DNA from: Lacisediminihabitans profunda
GTDB lineage: Bacteria; Actinomycetota; Actinomycetes; Actinomycetales; Microbacteriaceae
NCBI RefSeq assembly: GCF_008040105.1
Contig: NZ_VRMG01000005.1
Span: forward strand, 620,001 to 684,000
DNA: 64,000 nt
Reading direction: 5' to 3'
Shown: positions 48,334 through 57,574 of the stretch, one piece after another
How positions within the stretch are numbered: position 1 is the stretch's first letter
Layout of the letters: every line of letters starts with the position of its first letter
Program-made: the position numbers and the translations under genes
The notes under the pieces: generated by a model
What the model was told of the DNA's origin: nothing
The model's database searches: none
What the model saw: the letters and a program-made list of their open reading frames with translations, nothing else

Positions 48334-48749
48334 CCACCGTCGAAGAAACTCTCGTCCTCGTCAAGCCGGACGGGGTCTCCCGCAACCTCACCGGCGAGAT
48401 CCTGCGCCGCATCGAGGCCAAGGGCTACCAGCTCGTCGACGTGAAGCTCGTCGAGGCGGACCGCGAACTGCTCGCCAAGCACTATGAGGAGCACGTCGGC
48501 AAGCCGTTCTACGAGCCCCTCGTCGAGTTCATGGAGAGCGGGCCCGTCGTGGCCCTGCGCATCGCCGGCGACCGCGTGATCGAGGGCTTCCGGTCCCTGG
48601 CCGGCACGACAGACCCCACCACGGCGGCGCCCGGCACCATCCGTGGCGACCTGGGTCGAGACTGGGGCCTCAAGGTGCAGCAGAACCTCGTGCACGGCTC
48701 GGACTCGCCGGAGTCGGCCGCTCGCGAGCTCGACCTCTGGTTCGACTGA
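48330..48749 (+). CDS. ndk: Nucleoside diphosphate kinase
   Basis: 139 residues. Catalytic His122 (NLVHGSDS), ETLVLVKPDGVSRNL at the start, GPVVAL and the closing ESAARELDLWF are conserved. It transfers the gamma-phosphate from ATP to NDPs. The loop before the active site (TTDPTTAAPGTIRGDLGRDWGLKVQQ) is of normal length. Last gene of the ileS-folC-DUF4233-ndk run, followed by REP-like hairpins. Confidence 0.97.
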   Translation: MTTVEETLVLVKPDGVSRNLTGEILRRIEAKGYQLVDVKLVEADRELLAKHYEEHVGKPFYEPLVEFMESGPVVALRIAGDRVIEGFRSLAGTTDPTTAAPGTIRGDLGRDWGLKVQQNLVHGSDSPESAARELDLWFD

Positions 48750-48830
48750 CCCCTTCCGCATCCGCGCGTAGCCCCGCTCCCGCGGCGCGACCGCGCCCGG
48801 CCCTTACCTGACACACAGGCGAACATTCGT

Positions 48831-48878
48831 CCGTCAGTAACTGCTTGCTGGGGTGGCCCAGCCAGCAGTTACTGACGG
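48831..48878. repeat. REP-like hairpin, copy 1
   Basis: CCGTCAGTAACTGC (48831-48844) pairs perfectly with GCAGTTACTGACGG (48865-48878). The inner TTGCTGG/CCAGCCA extends the stem to about 20 of 21 pairs around a GGTGGC loop. It is part of a 69-bp direct repeat (about 48826-48894), between convergent ndk and dsbA-like genes, without a T-tract. Confidence 0.93.
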
Positions 48879-48923
48879 TTGAGTTGGGGTGGGCGCCGTG
48901 GCGGGCCGTGCCTGGTAGTTCGT

Positions 48924-48971
48924 CCGTCAGTAACTGCTTGCTGGGGTGGCTCAGCCAGCAGTTACTGACGG
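48924..48971. repeat. REP-like hairpin, copy 2
   Basis: Second copy of the 48-nt hairpin, 93 bp after the first. It is identical except C to T in the inner arm, which turns a G-C pair into G-T and so preserves the fold. The flanking direct repeat spans about 48919-48987. The rest of 48750-49030 holds nothing else recognisable. Confidence 0.93.
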
Positions 48972-49030
48972 TTGAGTTGCGGTGGGCCGACGGTGCCATG
49001 CCCGCCGAGCAACGTCAGCGGTGATCGGAA

Positions 49031-49927
49031 CTAGCCGGCAGAGGCCGCCTTCTCCACGAATGCCGCGAACACCGCGGGATCCGTGATGGACCCGGTGAAG
49101 CGCTCGCCGTTCACGAAGACCGTCGGGGTGCCGGCGAACTTCTGGGGCGTGTTCGCGACGCCCTTGAACGTGACCGTCTGGCCGGACGGGTCGATGCGGG
49201 CGGTGGCGGCGGTCACCCACGGCACGAAGGCCTGTGAGGTGATGCACGAGCTGATCTTGCTGCTGCTGCTGCCCGCGTCCTTGAGCACGGCGATCAGCTC
49301 CTTGTCCGTCTTACCCGAGGTGTTCTCGGCCGGCTGGTTGGCGAAGAGAGCCGTGTTCACCGCGTAGAACTTGTTCGGGTCGTAGTTGGCGACACAGGCC
49401 GCGGCGTTGGCGGCGCGGCTCGAGTACTTGTTGCCCAGGGAGTTCGCGTCGAGGAACGCGATCGGGTGGATCTCGAGGGTCGCCGCCCCCGAGGTGACCA
49501 TGGACGCGATCTGCTGGGCGTTTGCCGCCTCGAACTGCTGGCAGAAGGGGCACTGGTAGTCGATGTAGGTCACGATGCGCACGCCCTTCAGCGTGGACGT
49601 GTCGGTGGGCACCGGCTTGCCGCCGGCCTTGATGGCGGGGGTCGGCACGGCGGCCATCGTGCTGCCGGAGAGCAGGATGCCGTCGCTCGCCATGTTCTTC
49701 GGCCCGTCGCCGGTGGGTTTGTTGGCGTTCACGTTGAGGATCACGAGGGCGACCACCGCGATGATCGCGATGACGCCGACCAGGATGCCGCCCTGCAGGA
49801 ACACCCGGTTGCGACGCTGCCGCTTCTTCTCGGCCTCGCGCTCGATCCTCGCCGTCTCGCGGGCGGCCTCTCGCCGATCCTTCTTTCCCGGCTGCGGGGA
49901 GGTGCGGTTGGCGGGAGGAGCGACCAT
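49031..49927 (-). CDS. Membrane-anchored DsbA-family thiol oxidoreductase
   Basis: 298 residues. A basic cytoplasmic N-terminus (1-41) and one transmembrane helix (about 44-66) lead to an extracytoplasmic thioredoxin-fold domain. The active site CPFC is at 126-129 (IDYQCPFCQQF), and the cis-Pro block is TPTVFVNGERF. Two further cysteines (AAACVANYD, SSCITSQ) may form a structural disulfide. It is a candidate for oxidising secreted proteins, re-oxidised by the VKOR-like protein encoded 92 bp upstream on the same strand. Confidence 0.93.
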   Translation of the reverse strand: MVAPPANRTSPQPGKKDRREAARETARIEREAEKKRQRRNRVFLQGGILVGVIAIIAVVALVILNVNANKPTGDGPKNMASDGILLSGSTMAAVPTPAIKAGGKPVPTDTSTLKGVRIVTYIDYQCPFCQQFEAANAQQIASMVTSGAATLEIHPIAFLDANSLGNKYSSRAANAAACVANYDPNKFYAVNTALFANQPAENTSGKTDKELIAVLKDAGSSSSKISSCITSQAFVPWVTAATARIDPSGQTVTFKGVANTPQKFAGTPTVFVNGERFTGSITDPAVFAAFVEKAASAG

Positions 49928-50019
49928 GTGAAGAGACCCAACGTTGTCGAATGAACAGAACCGGTACTAACAATACGAAACGGTGCTCGGCGCATCCGTC
50001 ACCCAGGCTGGGGTTTTGC

Positions 50020-51003
50020 CTAGAGGCGGTTGAGAACGTCCAGCCGGAGCTGGGCGATGACCGCCACGACGACGTAGCTGAGCAGGGTGATGAGGGGCAC
50101 GTAGCCGTAGGCGGCGGCGAACAGTCGGCGCGCCCGCTGTGGCACCCGGAGGTGGCCGGCCTTGAGGTTGTAGAGGGTGATCAGCCAGAACGCGGGGATC
50201 GTGACCGACCAGGTCGCCATGCACCACGGGCAGAGGGTTCCGAGGTCGAAGATGCTCTCGGTGATGAGCCAGATGACGAGGGCCAGGGCAGCGGTGATGC
50301 CCACGTTGAGCGCGATCCAGAACCAGCGGGCGAAGGACACCCCGCTGATGATGAGCGCCGCTATCACGAAGAGCGCCATCCATCCGCCGATGCCGAGCAG
50401 GGGATTCGGAAAGCCGAAAAGCGAACCCTGCCACGAGGCGAGATTCTTGCCGCACTGCACGAGGACGCTGACGTTGCAGGTGGGAGCGACGTCTGGCGTG
50501 GTAAACGTGCCCACCTTGTCGACGGTGAGACGGAACGCCGCGAAGAAGCCCACGACCGAGGCCACGGCCAGGACCATCCCGAGCTCGAGCGGGCGCCCGT
50601 CCCGGCGCAACCGGGGCACCGTGACGGCGAACACCAGCGCCGCGAGCACGAGTTGCGCGGCGAGCAGCCAGCTGAACGCGAGGGAGGCGGCCCAGGCCTC
50701 GAAGACCACGCCGACCGCGAAGACGGTTCCGAGGGCGCGCCACCATCCGGGGGAGACGGATGCCCCGGCGAGCCGGGCGGCACCGACGGTGAGCGCGATC
50801 ACGAAGATGGCCATCGAGAAGGCGGAGGACGGATAGCCGAGCTCGTTGTCGGCTCCGATGAGCTTCGGCGTGCCGCTCGCCGACTCGAGGCCGACGAACG
50901 CGATGACGGTGCCGACGAACGAAACGAGCACCCCGACGGCGCCGAGGGAGGTCAGAAGGAAGCCGGACCGCACCGGGCGGATTTCCGGTGAGTTCGGAGT
51001 CAC
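50020..51003 (-). CDS. Vitamin K epoxide reductase (VKOR)-family membrane protein
   Basis: 327 residues. The N-terminal ~140 residues form additional membrane helices of unknown role. The VKOR core follows, with the loop cysteines in CNVSVLVQCGKNLASW and the active CxxC in LGTLCPWCMATWSV. Bacterial VKORs pass electrons from DsbA-like proteins to quinone, as DsbB does. GTG 51003 has no separate Shine-Dalgarno, but an extended -10 ends 6 nt upstream, pointing to a leaderless mRNA. Confidence 0.9.
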   Translation of the reverse strand: MTPNSPEIRPVRSGFLLTSLGAVGVLVSFVGTVIAFVGLESASGTPKLIGADNELGYPSSAFSMAIFVIALTVGAARLAGASVSPGWWRALGTVFAVGVVFEAWAASLAFSWLLAAQLVLAALVFAVTVPRLRRDGRPLELGMVLAVASVVGFFAAFRLTVDKVGTFTTPDVAPTCNVSVLVQCGKNLASWQGSLFGFPNPLLGIGGWMALFVIAALIISGVSFARWFWIALNVGITAALALVIWLITESIFDLGTLCPWCMATWSVTIPAFWLITLYNLKAGHLRVPQRARRLFAAAYGYVPLITLLSYVVVAVIAQLRLDVLNRL

Positions 51004-51009
51004 CCTCGG

Positions 51010-51057
51010 ATTATTGCATGCGCCAAATGCCGCATTGCCGGCAATGCGTGCGATAAT
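51010..51057. promoter_or_regulatory. Bidirectional promoter region with 18-bp perfect palindrome
   Basis: Minus-strand extended -10 TGCAATAAT occupies 51010-51018 (for VKOR); plus-strand extended -10 TGCGATAAT occupies 51049-51057 (for rne). Between them CGCATTGCCGGCAATGCG (51031-51048) is a perfect 18-bp palindrome. It lies where an operator could control both directions. Confidence 0.65.
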
Positions 51058-51063
51058 TTGGTT

Positions 51064-51418
51064 TAGTCACCCGAGCCGCGCTCGACGTGACGCCAAAGAA
51101 TGCTTACCGGGCATCAAACCGGGCCACGAAGAATCGGTACGTCGAAAGACAGTGCCGCTCACCAGACCGTGTCGGATAGCAAGTTCCGAGCAGTGAGAAC
51201 GAAACTAAGACGAGCGAGACCAGAGCCAGCTCCAACCGGAGCACCGTCCACAAGTGCCGTGCCAGGAGGCAGGGCATCACCAGGCATAGGCCGGTCTCGG
51301 AACGTGAGAATTAGCGGGATGTTCGCCGAGGCGCCAGATTCGCCGGAGCGTACGGCCGCACGAGAGAGTACCCGGTAGGCGGCGCGGTCGCCTGCAGCGG
51401 GCTAGGAGTGCACCAGCG
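51064..51418 (+). other. Long 5' leader of the RNase E/G gene
   Basis: About 355 nt between the predicted start and ATG 51419 has no supported gene. It is less GC-rich than its surroundings and A-rich in places (AAACTAAGACGAGCGAGACC-like text). RNase E leaders in other bacteria are cleaved by the enzyme for autoregulation; whether this one is cannot be seen. AGGAG lies 10 nt before the ATG. Confidence 0.55.
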
Positions 51419-54154
51419 ATGGTGGAGACAACTGACAACAACGACGGCGCAACACCGAACGAGGGCAAGAGGCGCAGCCGCCTCTTCGGCGGCCGCAGGG
51501 CCAAGGCGGCCGCAGCGCCGCCCGTGAGTGCGCCGCAGACCGTGGCTCCGCCCGCACAGCAGGCGCCCGTACAGCGCGAGCAGCCGGTGCAACAGCCGAC
51601 GGCGCCGGATGCCCCGCGCGAACAGCCCGCGGACGTCACCGCCCCGGCCACCGCACCTCGCCGTCGCAGCGCCCCGCGCACGACGGACTCGACCACGGCC
51701 GTCGAGCTGCCCATCGCCGAGCAGGCGGCGGATCAGTCCGCCCCCGTGAAGAGGGCTCCGGCCAGGCGCTCGTCGGCGCCGAAGGCGGCACCCGCGCCGG
51801 AGTCCGGCACGAACGAGCCTGGCGGCAACGAGCCCGGCGCCGGCACGCAGCAGGCGGAGCCCAAGAAGGCCCCGGCCCGCAGCCGGTCCCGCAAGCCGGC
51901 CGACACTACGGCCGACACCGCGCCCGAGACGGCGTCGCGGCCGCGCCAGGCCGAACAGCCGCAGCAGGCCGAACAGCCGAAGCAGCCGGCCCGCCCCACG
52001 ACATCCCTGCTCTTCCAGGCCCCCGACCTTCCGGTGCTGCCACCCCGCCCGGCCGGGCGTTCCGGCGGACAGGGCCCGCAGGAGCCGCGCGACGACTTCG
52101 AAGAGACCCCGACCGTGCGTCGTCGGTCCCGCAGGCGCTCCGGCGAAGAGGACCGCGAGGCCGGAACCGGCAACGGCAACGGCAACCCGGCCAACACCGT
52201 CGTCAAGGTGCGCACCCCGCGCCCGGCACCGGAGCTGAGCAACGAGCCGACGAAGGTCCGCGGCTCCACCCGCCTCGAGGCGAAGAAGCAGCGTCGTCGC
52301 GACGGCCGGGATGCCGGACGCCGCCGCCCCGTCATCACCGAGGCCGAGTTCCTCGCCCGCCGCGAGAGCGTCGACCGCACGATGGTGGTGCGCTCGAAGT
52401 TCGACCGCATCCAGATCGGCGTGCTCGAAGACGGCGTGCTCGTCGAGCACTACGTGGCGAAGGCCGCCGACGCGAGCCTGATCGGCAATGTCTACCTCGG
52501 CCGGGTGCAGAACGTGCTGCCGAGCATGGAGGCCGCCTTCGTCGACATCGGACGCGGCCGCAACGCCGTGCTGTACTCCGGTGAGGTGGACTGGGAGGCC
52601 GCCGCCGAGAACTCGAGCGACGGCAAGAGCCAGGCCCGACGCATCGAGCTCGCCCTCAAGCCGGGCGACAAGGTGCTCGTGCAGGTGACGAAGGACCCGG
52701 TCGGCCACAAGGGCGCGCGCCTCACGAGCCAGGTGAGCCTGCCCGGCCGCTACCTCGTCTACGTGCCCAACGGATCCATGAACGGCATCTCCCGCAAGCT
52801 TCCCGACACCGAGCGTGCGCGTCTCAAGAAGATCCTCAAGGAGGTTCTGCCCGACAACGTGGGCGTCATCGTGCGCACCGCGGCCGAGGGCGCGACCGAG
52901 GAGCAGCTCACCCTCGACGTGAACCGACTCACCTCCCAGTGGGCGGCCATCAGCGAGACGCTCGAGAACGTTCAGGCGCCGGCGCTGCTGCACAGCGAGC
53001 CCGACCTACTCGTCAAGATCGTGCGCGACGTGTTCAACGAGGACTTCCACACGCTCGTGATCGAGGGGGAGGATGCCCTCGGCACGATCTCCACCTACCT
53101 CAAGCAGGTCGCGCCGGACCTCATCGACCGGCTCCAGACCTACGAGGGCACCGTCGACTCGTTCGACGAGTACCGCATCACCGAGCAGATCGAGAAGGCC
53201 CTGGACCGCAAGGTCTGGCTGCCCTCCGGCGGCTCGCTCGTGATCGACCGCACCGAGGCGATGACCGTGGTCGACGTCAACACGGGCAAGTTCGTCGGCT
53301 CCGGCGGAAACCTCGAGGAGACGGTCACCAAGAACAACCTCGAGGCCGCCGAGGAGATCGTGCGCCAGCTTCGCCTGCGCGACATCGGCGGGATCATCGT
53401 GGTCGACTTCATCGACATGGTGCTCGAGTCCAATCGCGACCTCGTGCTGCGCCGACTCGTCGAGTGCCTCAGCCGCGACCGCACCAAGCACCAGGTGGCC
53501 GAGGTCACCTCGCTCGGTCTGGTGCAGATGACGCGCAAGAAGCTCGGTTTGGGCCTCATCGAGTCGTTCAGCGAGCCGTGCGAGCACTGCGCGGGCCGCG
53601 GCATCATCATCCATCACGACCCGGTCACCAAGCACCGCCAGACGGCGCAGCCCGAGATCCGTCGCAGCCGCGGCAAGGGCGGCAACGGCGGCGGCAACGG
53701 CAACGGTGGCGGGGGCAACGGGAACGGTGGTGACTCCGGTCGCGGCCAGTCCAACGGATCGAGCCAGAAGCCCTCGGGTGGAACGCACGCCATCACCGAC
53801 GACGTGAAGAACGCGCTCGCCCAGATCGCGGCGTCCACCATCGCGCACTCGAACGAGCCGGCCCACCACCAGGCGGAACCGGCTGGGGAGCCGGTCGAGC
53901 ACGCGGTGGAGCAGGCCTCCGTCGCCGCGGCCGAGGCCGCGGTGGAGATTCTCGACATCCCGGTGAAGAAGACCGCTCGCGCCCCGCGCACGATCAGCCC
54001 GCGTGACGCCGAGCAGATCCTCGACTCGGTGCTCGACGCCCTGCCCGAGCCGAAGCAGCCCGGCCAGGGCCGCGCGCGCACGAGCCGTCGCGTGTCCAGC
54101 GCCGGCCCCGTGCGCACGTCATCCGGCGACGCCGAGTCTTCGCCGAAGGTGTAG
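51419..54154 (+). CDS. rne: Ribonuclease E/G family endoribonuclease
   Basis: 911 residues. An Ala/Pro/Arg-rich disordered N-terminal extension of about 320 residues precedes the catalytic core: S1 RNA-binding domain (about 345-430, IGNVYLGRVQNVLPSMEAAFVDIG), 5'-sensor/RNase-H-like regions, the catalytic Asp motifs VVDVNTGKF (near 617) and VVDFIDM (near 661) and the zinc-link CEHC (near 720). A Gly/Asn-rich tract (about 750-790) and a low-complexity C-terminus follow. It cleaves single-stranded AU-rich RNA and matures rRNA. Disordered arms at both ends are usual for actinobacterial members. Confidence 0.95.
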   Translation: MVETTDNNDGATPNEGKRRSRLFGGRRAKAAAAPPVSAPQTVAPPAQQAPVQREQPVQQPTAPDAPREQPADVTAPATAPRRRSAPRTTDSTTAVELPIAEQAADQSAPVKRAPARRSSAPKAAPAPESGTNEPGGNEPGAGTQQAEPKKAPARSRSRKPADTTADTAPETASRPRQAEQPQQAEQPKQPARPTTSLLFQAPDLPVLPPRPAGRSGGQGPQEPRDDFEETPTVRRRSRRRSGEEDREAGTGNGNGNPANTVVKVRTPRPAPELSNEPTKVRGSTRLEAKKQRRRDGRDAGRRRPVITEAEFLARRESVDRTMVVRSKFDRIQIGVLEDGVLVEHYVAKAADASLIGNVYLGRVQNVLPSMEAAFVDIGRGRNAVLYSGEVDWEAAAENSSDGKSQARRIELALKPGDKVLVQVTKDPVGHKGARLTSQVSLPGRYLVYVPNGSMNGISRKLPDTERARLKKILKEVLPDNVGVIVRTAAEGATEEQLTLDVNRLTSQWAAISETLENVQAPALLHSEPDLLVKIVRDVFNEDFHTLVIEGEDALGTISTYLKQVAPDLIDRLQTYEGTVDSFDEYRITEQIEKALDRKVWLPSGGSLVIDRTEAMTVVDVNTGKFVGSGGNLEETVTKNNLEAAEEIVRQLRLRDIGGIIVVDFIDMVLESNRDLVLRRLVECLSRDRTKHQVAEVTSLGLVQMTRKKLGLGLIESFSEPCEHCAGRGIIIHHDPVTKHRQTAQPEIRRSRGKGGNGGGNGNGGGGNGNGGDSGRGQSNGSSQKPSGGTHAITDDVKNALAQIAASTIAHSNEPAHHQAEPAGEPVEHAVEQASVAAAEAAVEILDIPVKKTARAPRTISPRDAEQILDSVLDALPEPKQPGQGRARTSRRVSSAGPVRTSSGDAESSPKV

Positions 54155-54164
54155 TCGACGGGCT

Positions 54165-54201
54165 CACCGCGCTCCGGGGCCTTCGGGCTTCGGACGCGGT
54201 G
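54165..54201. terminator. Bidirectional hairpin between rne and DUF4031 gene
   Basis: CACCGCG-TCCG pairs with CGGA-CGCGGTG with one bulge, enclosing GCC-TTCG-GGC. It lies between convergent genes with stops at 54154 and 54204. No T-tract on either strand. Confidence 0.55.
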
Positions 54202-54203
54202 GG

Positions 54204-54500
54204 TCAGTCGGGCTCTGGAGCCTCGATGGCTCTGGCCCGCCGTTCGCGCTGGGACACCCGCAGGCCGCTGGCTGCTAGGCGTTCCACCAACTGCCGGATG
54301 GTGACCGGTTCTGCGCCGGCCGCCACGAGTTCGTCGAACCGGGCCTCCGGCACGTCGTAGTGGTCGAGGTCGAACCCGCGGCGGGGGATTCCCATCCGGA
54401 GGGCGAAGTCGTGCAGTTCCTCGAGCGAGTCGTCGCTGACCAGATGCGACCAGAGCATGTCGTGCGCTGGCCACCTAGGCTGGTCTATCAACACGGTCAT
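54204..54500 (-). CDS. DUF4031 domain protein
   Basis: 98 residues. [37 protein letters not shown] is the DUF4031 signature; [25 protein letters not shown] follows. Small cytoplasmic proteins of this family are common in Actinobacteria and have no established function. Convergent with rne and divergent from the next membrane protein gene. Confidence 0.88.
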   Translation of the reverse strand: MTVLIDQPRWPAHDMLWSHLVSDDSLEELHDFALRMGIPRRGFDLDHYDVPEARFDELVAAGAEPVTIRQLVERLAASGLRVSQRERRARAIEAPEPD

Positions 54501-54557
54501 TGGCCGATTCTAGACACGGCCCGAGCGCCGCACCCACTCACACAAGGGACCCTTCCG

Positions 54558-55115
54558 ATGACAGCCCTCGCCCACCGAGTCGTGCGTCAGCGCGGCTTCC
54601 TCGTGGCCCTGGCCGCGGCATCCCTCGTGCTTGCGGTGCTCGTGGTGCAGAGTCTCCTGACCTTCTTCGTGACGCAACTGGGCTATTCCGGCGGCGGTTC
54701 CCCGCGCGACCTCCCGTGGTGGACGGTCTACGGCCGGCAGGTGCTGTCGGTGTCGGTGCCGTTCGGAGTGGGGGTGCTGCTCGGTTTCTGGTTCATCGCG
54801 CCCGTCGCCGCCGAGCTGAGGCTCGCCCACGTGATCACCAGGAGCCTGCTCGCGGCCGTCGCGGGGGCGATCCTGGTGTTCCTCACCACGACCGTCCTGG
54901 AGGCCGTGCTGGCGATCCAGGCGCTGGTGGACCACGGCGCACTCTCGCGGCTCGGCGCCGAGACCATGCGCGCCCTCGGCGTCGGTCTCGCCTTCGCCGC
55001 GCAGGCGTTCGTCTCGGCGACGCCCCTCGTGATCCTCGCGGGCATCCTGCTCTGGAATTGGGTCGAACGCCACCCGTCCAGGCACCCCATCGCGGGAATC
55101 GTGGACACGGCCTGA
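54558..55115 (+). CDS. Hypothetical four-helix membrane protein
   Basis: 185 residues, not recognised. Four long hydrophobic segments (about 14-38, 52-82, 88-115, 140-170) and a short polar tail ([18 protein letters not shown]). AAGGGA lies 9 nt before the ATG. It sits between DUF4031 and the ribosomal L21 gene on the plus strand but is probably not part of the ribosomal operon, because promoter-like elements follow it. Confidence 0.75.
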   Translation: MTALAHRVVRQRGFLVALAAASLVLAVLVVQSLLTFFVTQLGYSGGGSPRDLPWWTVYGRQVLSVSVPFGVGVLLGFWFIAPVAAELRLAHVITRSLLAAVAGAILVFLTTTVLEAVLAIQALVDHGALSRLGAETMRALGVGLAFAAQAFVSATPLVILAGILLWNWVERHPSRHPIAGIVDTA

Positions 55116-55133
55116 CGGCTGCCCGGGGCCCGT

Positions 55134-55191
55134 TTGACCGACGGGCCAGAAATCGAGTATTGTTGACCCTTGGTGTGCGCTGGGCTAAGCC
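55134..55191 (+). promoter_or_regulatory. Tandem candidate promoters of rplU-rpmA
   Basis: P1: TTGACC (55134-55139), 18 bp, TATTGT (55158-55163). P2: TTGACC (55163-55168), 17 bp, TAAGCC (55186-55191). Both precede an 80-110 nt leader to the L21 start. Such strong -35 elements fit ribosomal protein genes; the -10 elements are less good. Confidence 0.5.
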
Positions 55192-55273
55192 CGCGAAATG
55201 TCAGCACGCCATGACTTCCCTGGATACTTCCAGTCGAATACGGACTTACCAGTCAAATAGTGAGGGTTACCAA

Positions 55274-55582
55274 GTGGTTTACGCAGTTGTGCGCGCCGGT
55301 GGTCGGCAGGAAAAGGTTGAGGTCGGCACTATCGTCGTGCTCGATCGCATCAAGGCCGACAAGAACGGCAACGTCGAGTTGGCACCAGTGCTGCTCGTCG
55401 ATGGCGACAAGATCACGCACGACGCTGCGGCGCTTGCGAAGGTCACCGTGACCGCCGAGGTAGTCGGCGACTTGCGTGGACCGAAGATCGTCATCCAGAA
55501 GTTCAAGAACAAGACCGGGTACAAGAAGCGCCAGGGCCACCGCCAGGAGCTCACCCGCATCAAGATCACCAGCATCAAGTAA
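55274..55582 (+). CDS. rplU: 50S ribosomal protein L21
   Basis: 102 residues, normal length. [16 protein letters not shown] at the start and [33 protein letters not shown] at the end are diagnostic. GTG 55274 is preceded by GAGGG. An in-frame ATG at 55211 would add 21 residues unlike any L21 N-terminus and is not used here. The gene is followed by rpmA after 37 bp. Confidence 0.97.
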   Translation: MVYAVVRAGGRQEKVEVGTIVVLDRIKADKNGNVELAPVLLVDGDKITHDAAALAKVTVTAEVVGDLRGPKIVIQKFKNKTGYKKRQGHRQELTRIKITSIK

Positions 55583-55619
55583 TCCTCGACAGACACGTAC
55601 CCAGGGGCTGAATAGTTAA

Positions 55620-55877
55620 ATGGCACACAAAAAGGGCGCAAGCTCCACTCGTAACGGTCGCGACTCCAACGCACAGCGCCTCGGCGTGAAGCGCTTCGGC
55701 GGCCAGGTCGTCAACGCGGGCGAGATCATCGTCCGCCAGCGCGGCACTCACTTCCACCCCGGCGTGAACGTCGGACGTGGCGGCGACGACACGCTGTTCG
55801 CCCTCGCGGCGGGCTCGGTCGAGTTCGGCGCGAAGGGTGGCCGCAAGGTCATCAACATCGTGGTGGCTGCCCAGTAG
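55620..55877 (+). CDS. rpmA: 50S ribosomal protein L27
   Basis: 85 residues. [29 protein letters not shown] is the canonical N-terminus that reaches the peptidyl-transferase centre, without the cleavable extension found in Firmicutes. [19 protein letters not shown] follows. It is part of rplU-rpmA-obg. Confidence 0.98.
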   Translation: MAHKKGASSTRNGRDSNAQRLGVKRFGGQVVNAGEIIVRQRGTHFHPGVNVGRGGDDTLFALAAGSVEFGAKGGRKVINIVVAAQ

Positions 55878-56008
55878 TTTTCCGCTCGGTCCCGCATCGG
55901 TCGCTCGTCGGCCGCTGCTGACCGGCATGTTGTTCAACGGGTGCGGGCGAGCTTCGGCTCGCTCTCACCTTTTAAGCGGTCGCTCGGTCGACCAAGAAGG
56001 GATGCGTT

Positions 56009-57574
56009 GTGGCTACCTTCGTTGACCAGGTAACGCTTCATCTCAGTGCGGGCAACGGCGGCGACGGTTGCGTCTCCGTGAAGCGCGAGAAGTTCAAGCC
56101 CCTCGCGGGCCCCGACGGCGGAAACGGCGGCGACGGCGGCGACATCGTGCTCGTGAGCGACGCGGGCGTCACCACCCTCCTCGGCTTCCACCGCGCACCC
56201 CACCGCAAGTCCGACAAGGGCGGGCAGGGCATGGGCGACAACCGCAACGGCTCGGACGGCGCGGAGGTCGAGCTGCTCGTGCCGCTCGGCACCGTCGTCA
56301 AGGATGCCGAGGGCAATGAGCTCATCGACTTCACCGAACCCGGCATGCGCTACGTCGCCGCGCAGGGCGGCCAGGGCGGCCTCGGAAATGCGGCCCTCGC
56401 CTCCACCAAACGCAAGGCGCCCGGCTTCGCCCTCCTCGGCATCCCCGGCTGGGAGGGTGACGTCTACCTCGAGCTCAAGGTCGTGGCGGATGTCGCGCTC
56501 GTCGGCTATCCGTCGGCCGGCAAGTCCTCCCTCGTGGCCGCGATCTCCGCTGCGAAGCCCAAGATCGCGGACTACCCGTTCACGACCCTGCACCCGAACC
56601 TCGGCGTCGTGGAGTCCGGCGACTCCCGGTTCACCGTCGCGGACGTGCCGGGACTCATCGAGGGCGCCAGTGAGGGCAAGGGGCTCGGCCTCGAGTTCCT
56701 CCGCCACGTCGAGCGCTGCTCGGCCCTGCTGCACGTGCTCGACTGCGCGACCCTCGAGCCGGGGCGCGACCCGCTCACCGACCTCGACGTGATCCTCGGC
56801 GAACTCGCCGCCTACCCCGTGCCGGAGGGCCAGGTGCCGCTGCTCGAACGTCCGCAGCTCATCGCTCTCAACAAGGTGGACGTGCCGGAGGGCCGCGAGC
56901 TCGCCGAGCTCGTGCGCCCGGAGCTCGAGGCGCGCGGATACCGCGTATTCGAGATCTCCGCGGTGAGCCGGGAGGGCCTTCGCGAACTGTCGTTCGCCCT
57001 TGGCGAACTCGTGGAGGCCGACCGCGCCAAGCGCGCTGCCCAGCCGGTGAAGCCGCGCATCGTGCTGCGTCCGCGGGCCGCCGGAGACGCCGGCTTCACC
57101 GTCAAGGTGGAGGGCGGATCTGGCGGCAACGTCTACCGCGTCGTCGGCGGCAAGCCGGAGCGCTGGGTGGCCCAGACCGACTTCAACAACGAGGAGGCCA
57201 TCGGATTCCTCGCCGACCGCCTCGCCAAGTCCGGGGTGGAGAACGAGCTGTTCAAGTCGGGCGCCGTGGCCGGCTCTACCGTGATCATCGGCCCGGTGAC
57301 CTTCGACTGGGAGCCGACCCTCACCTCGACCGCCGAGTTGCTCACGGCGCCCCGCGGCACCGATCCGCGCCTCGTGCAGAGCGAACGGCCCACGTCGAAG
57401 ACCCGGCGCCAGGAGTATCTGGACCGCATGGACGGCAAGGCTGAGGCCCGCGCGGAGCTCATCCGCGAGCGCGAGGCCGGCATGTGGAACGACGACGAAG
57501 GCTTTGCCGTCGACCGTGACGCGGTCGAGGAGAAGGCCGGCGCAGAGGCGGGAACCCCCTCCTCGGATGACTAG
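56009..57574 (+). CDS. obg: GTPase Obg/CgtA
   Basis: 521 residues. The glycine-rich Obg fold (1-158: [28 protein letters not shown]) is followed by the G domain with G1 GYPSAGKSS (about 165-173), G2 [10 protein letters not shown]3 DVPG and G4 NKVD. The OCT domain (about 345-425, [20 protein letters not shown]) and an acidic tail are as in other Actinobacteria. It acts in 50S subunit maturation and stress response. GTG start with AGAAGGGA upstream; overlaps proB by 8 bp. Confidence 0.97.
   Translation: MATFVDQVTLHLSAGNGGDGCVSVKREKFKPLAGPDGGNGGDGGDIVLVSDAGVTTLLGFHRAPHRKSDKGGQGMGDNRNGSDGAEVELLVPLGTVVKDAEGNELIDFTEPGMRYVAAQGGQGGLGNAALASTKRKAPGFALLGIPGWEGDVYLELKVVADVALVGYPSAGKSSLVAAISAAKPKIADYPFTTLHPNLGVVESGDSRFTVADVPGLIEGASEGKGLGLEFLRHVERCSALLHVLDCATLEPGRDPLTDLDVILGELAAYPVPEGQVPLLERPQLIALNKVDVPEGRELAELVRPELEARGYRVFEISAVSREGLRELSFALGELVEADRAKRAAQPVKPRIVLRPRAAGDAGFTVKVEGGSGGNVYRVVGGKPERWVAQTDFNNEEAIGFLADRLAKSGVENELFKSGAVAGSTVIIGPVTFDWEPTLTSTAELLTAPRGTDPRLVQSERPTSKTRRQEYLDRMDGKAEARAELIREREAGMWNDDEGFAVDRDAVEEKAGAEAGTPSSDD

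Noticed and set aside
48750-48999. Minus-strand frame encoding two copies of NSTVSNCWL-HPSKQLLTDE
   Set aside because: It is the translation of the two REP-like repeats; the hairpins explain the sequence better.
55211-55273. In-frame upstream ATG extending L21 by 21 residues
   Set aside because: The added residues are unlike L21 N-termini, while GTG 55274 has a proper Shine-Dalgarno and gives the standard length.
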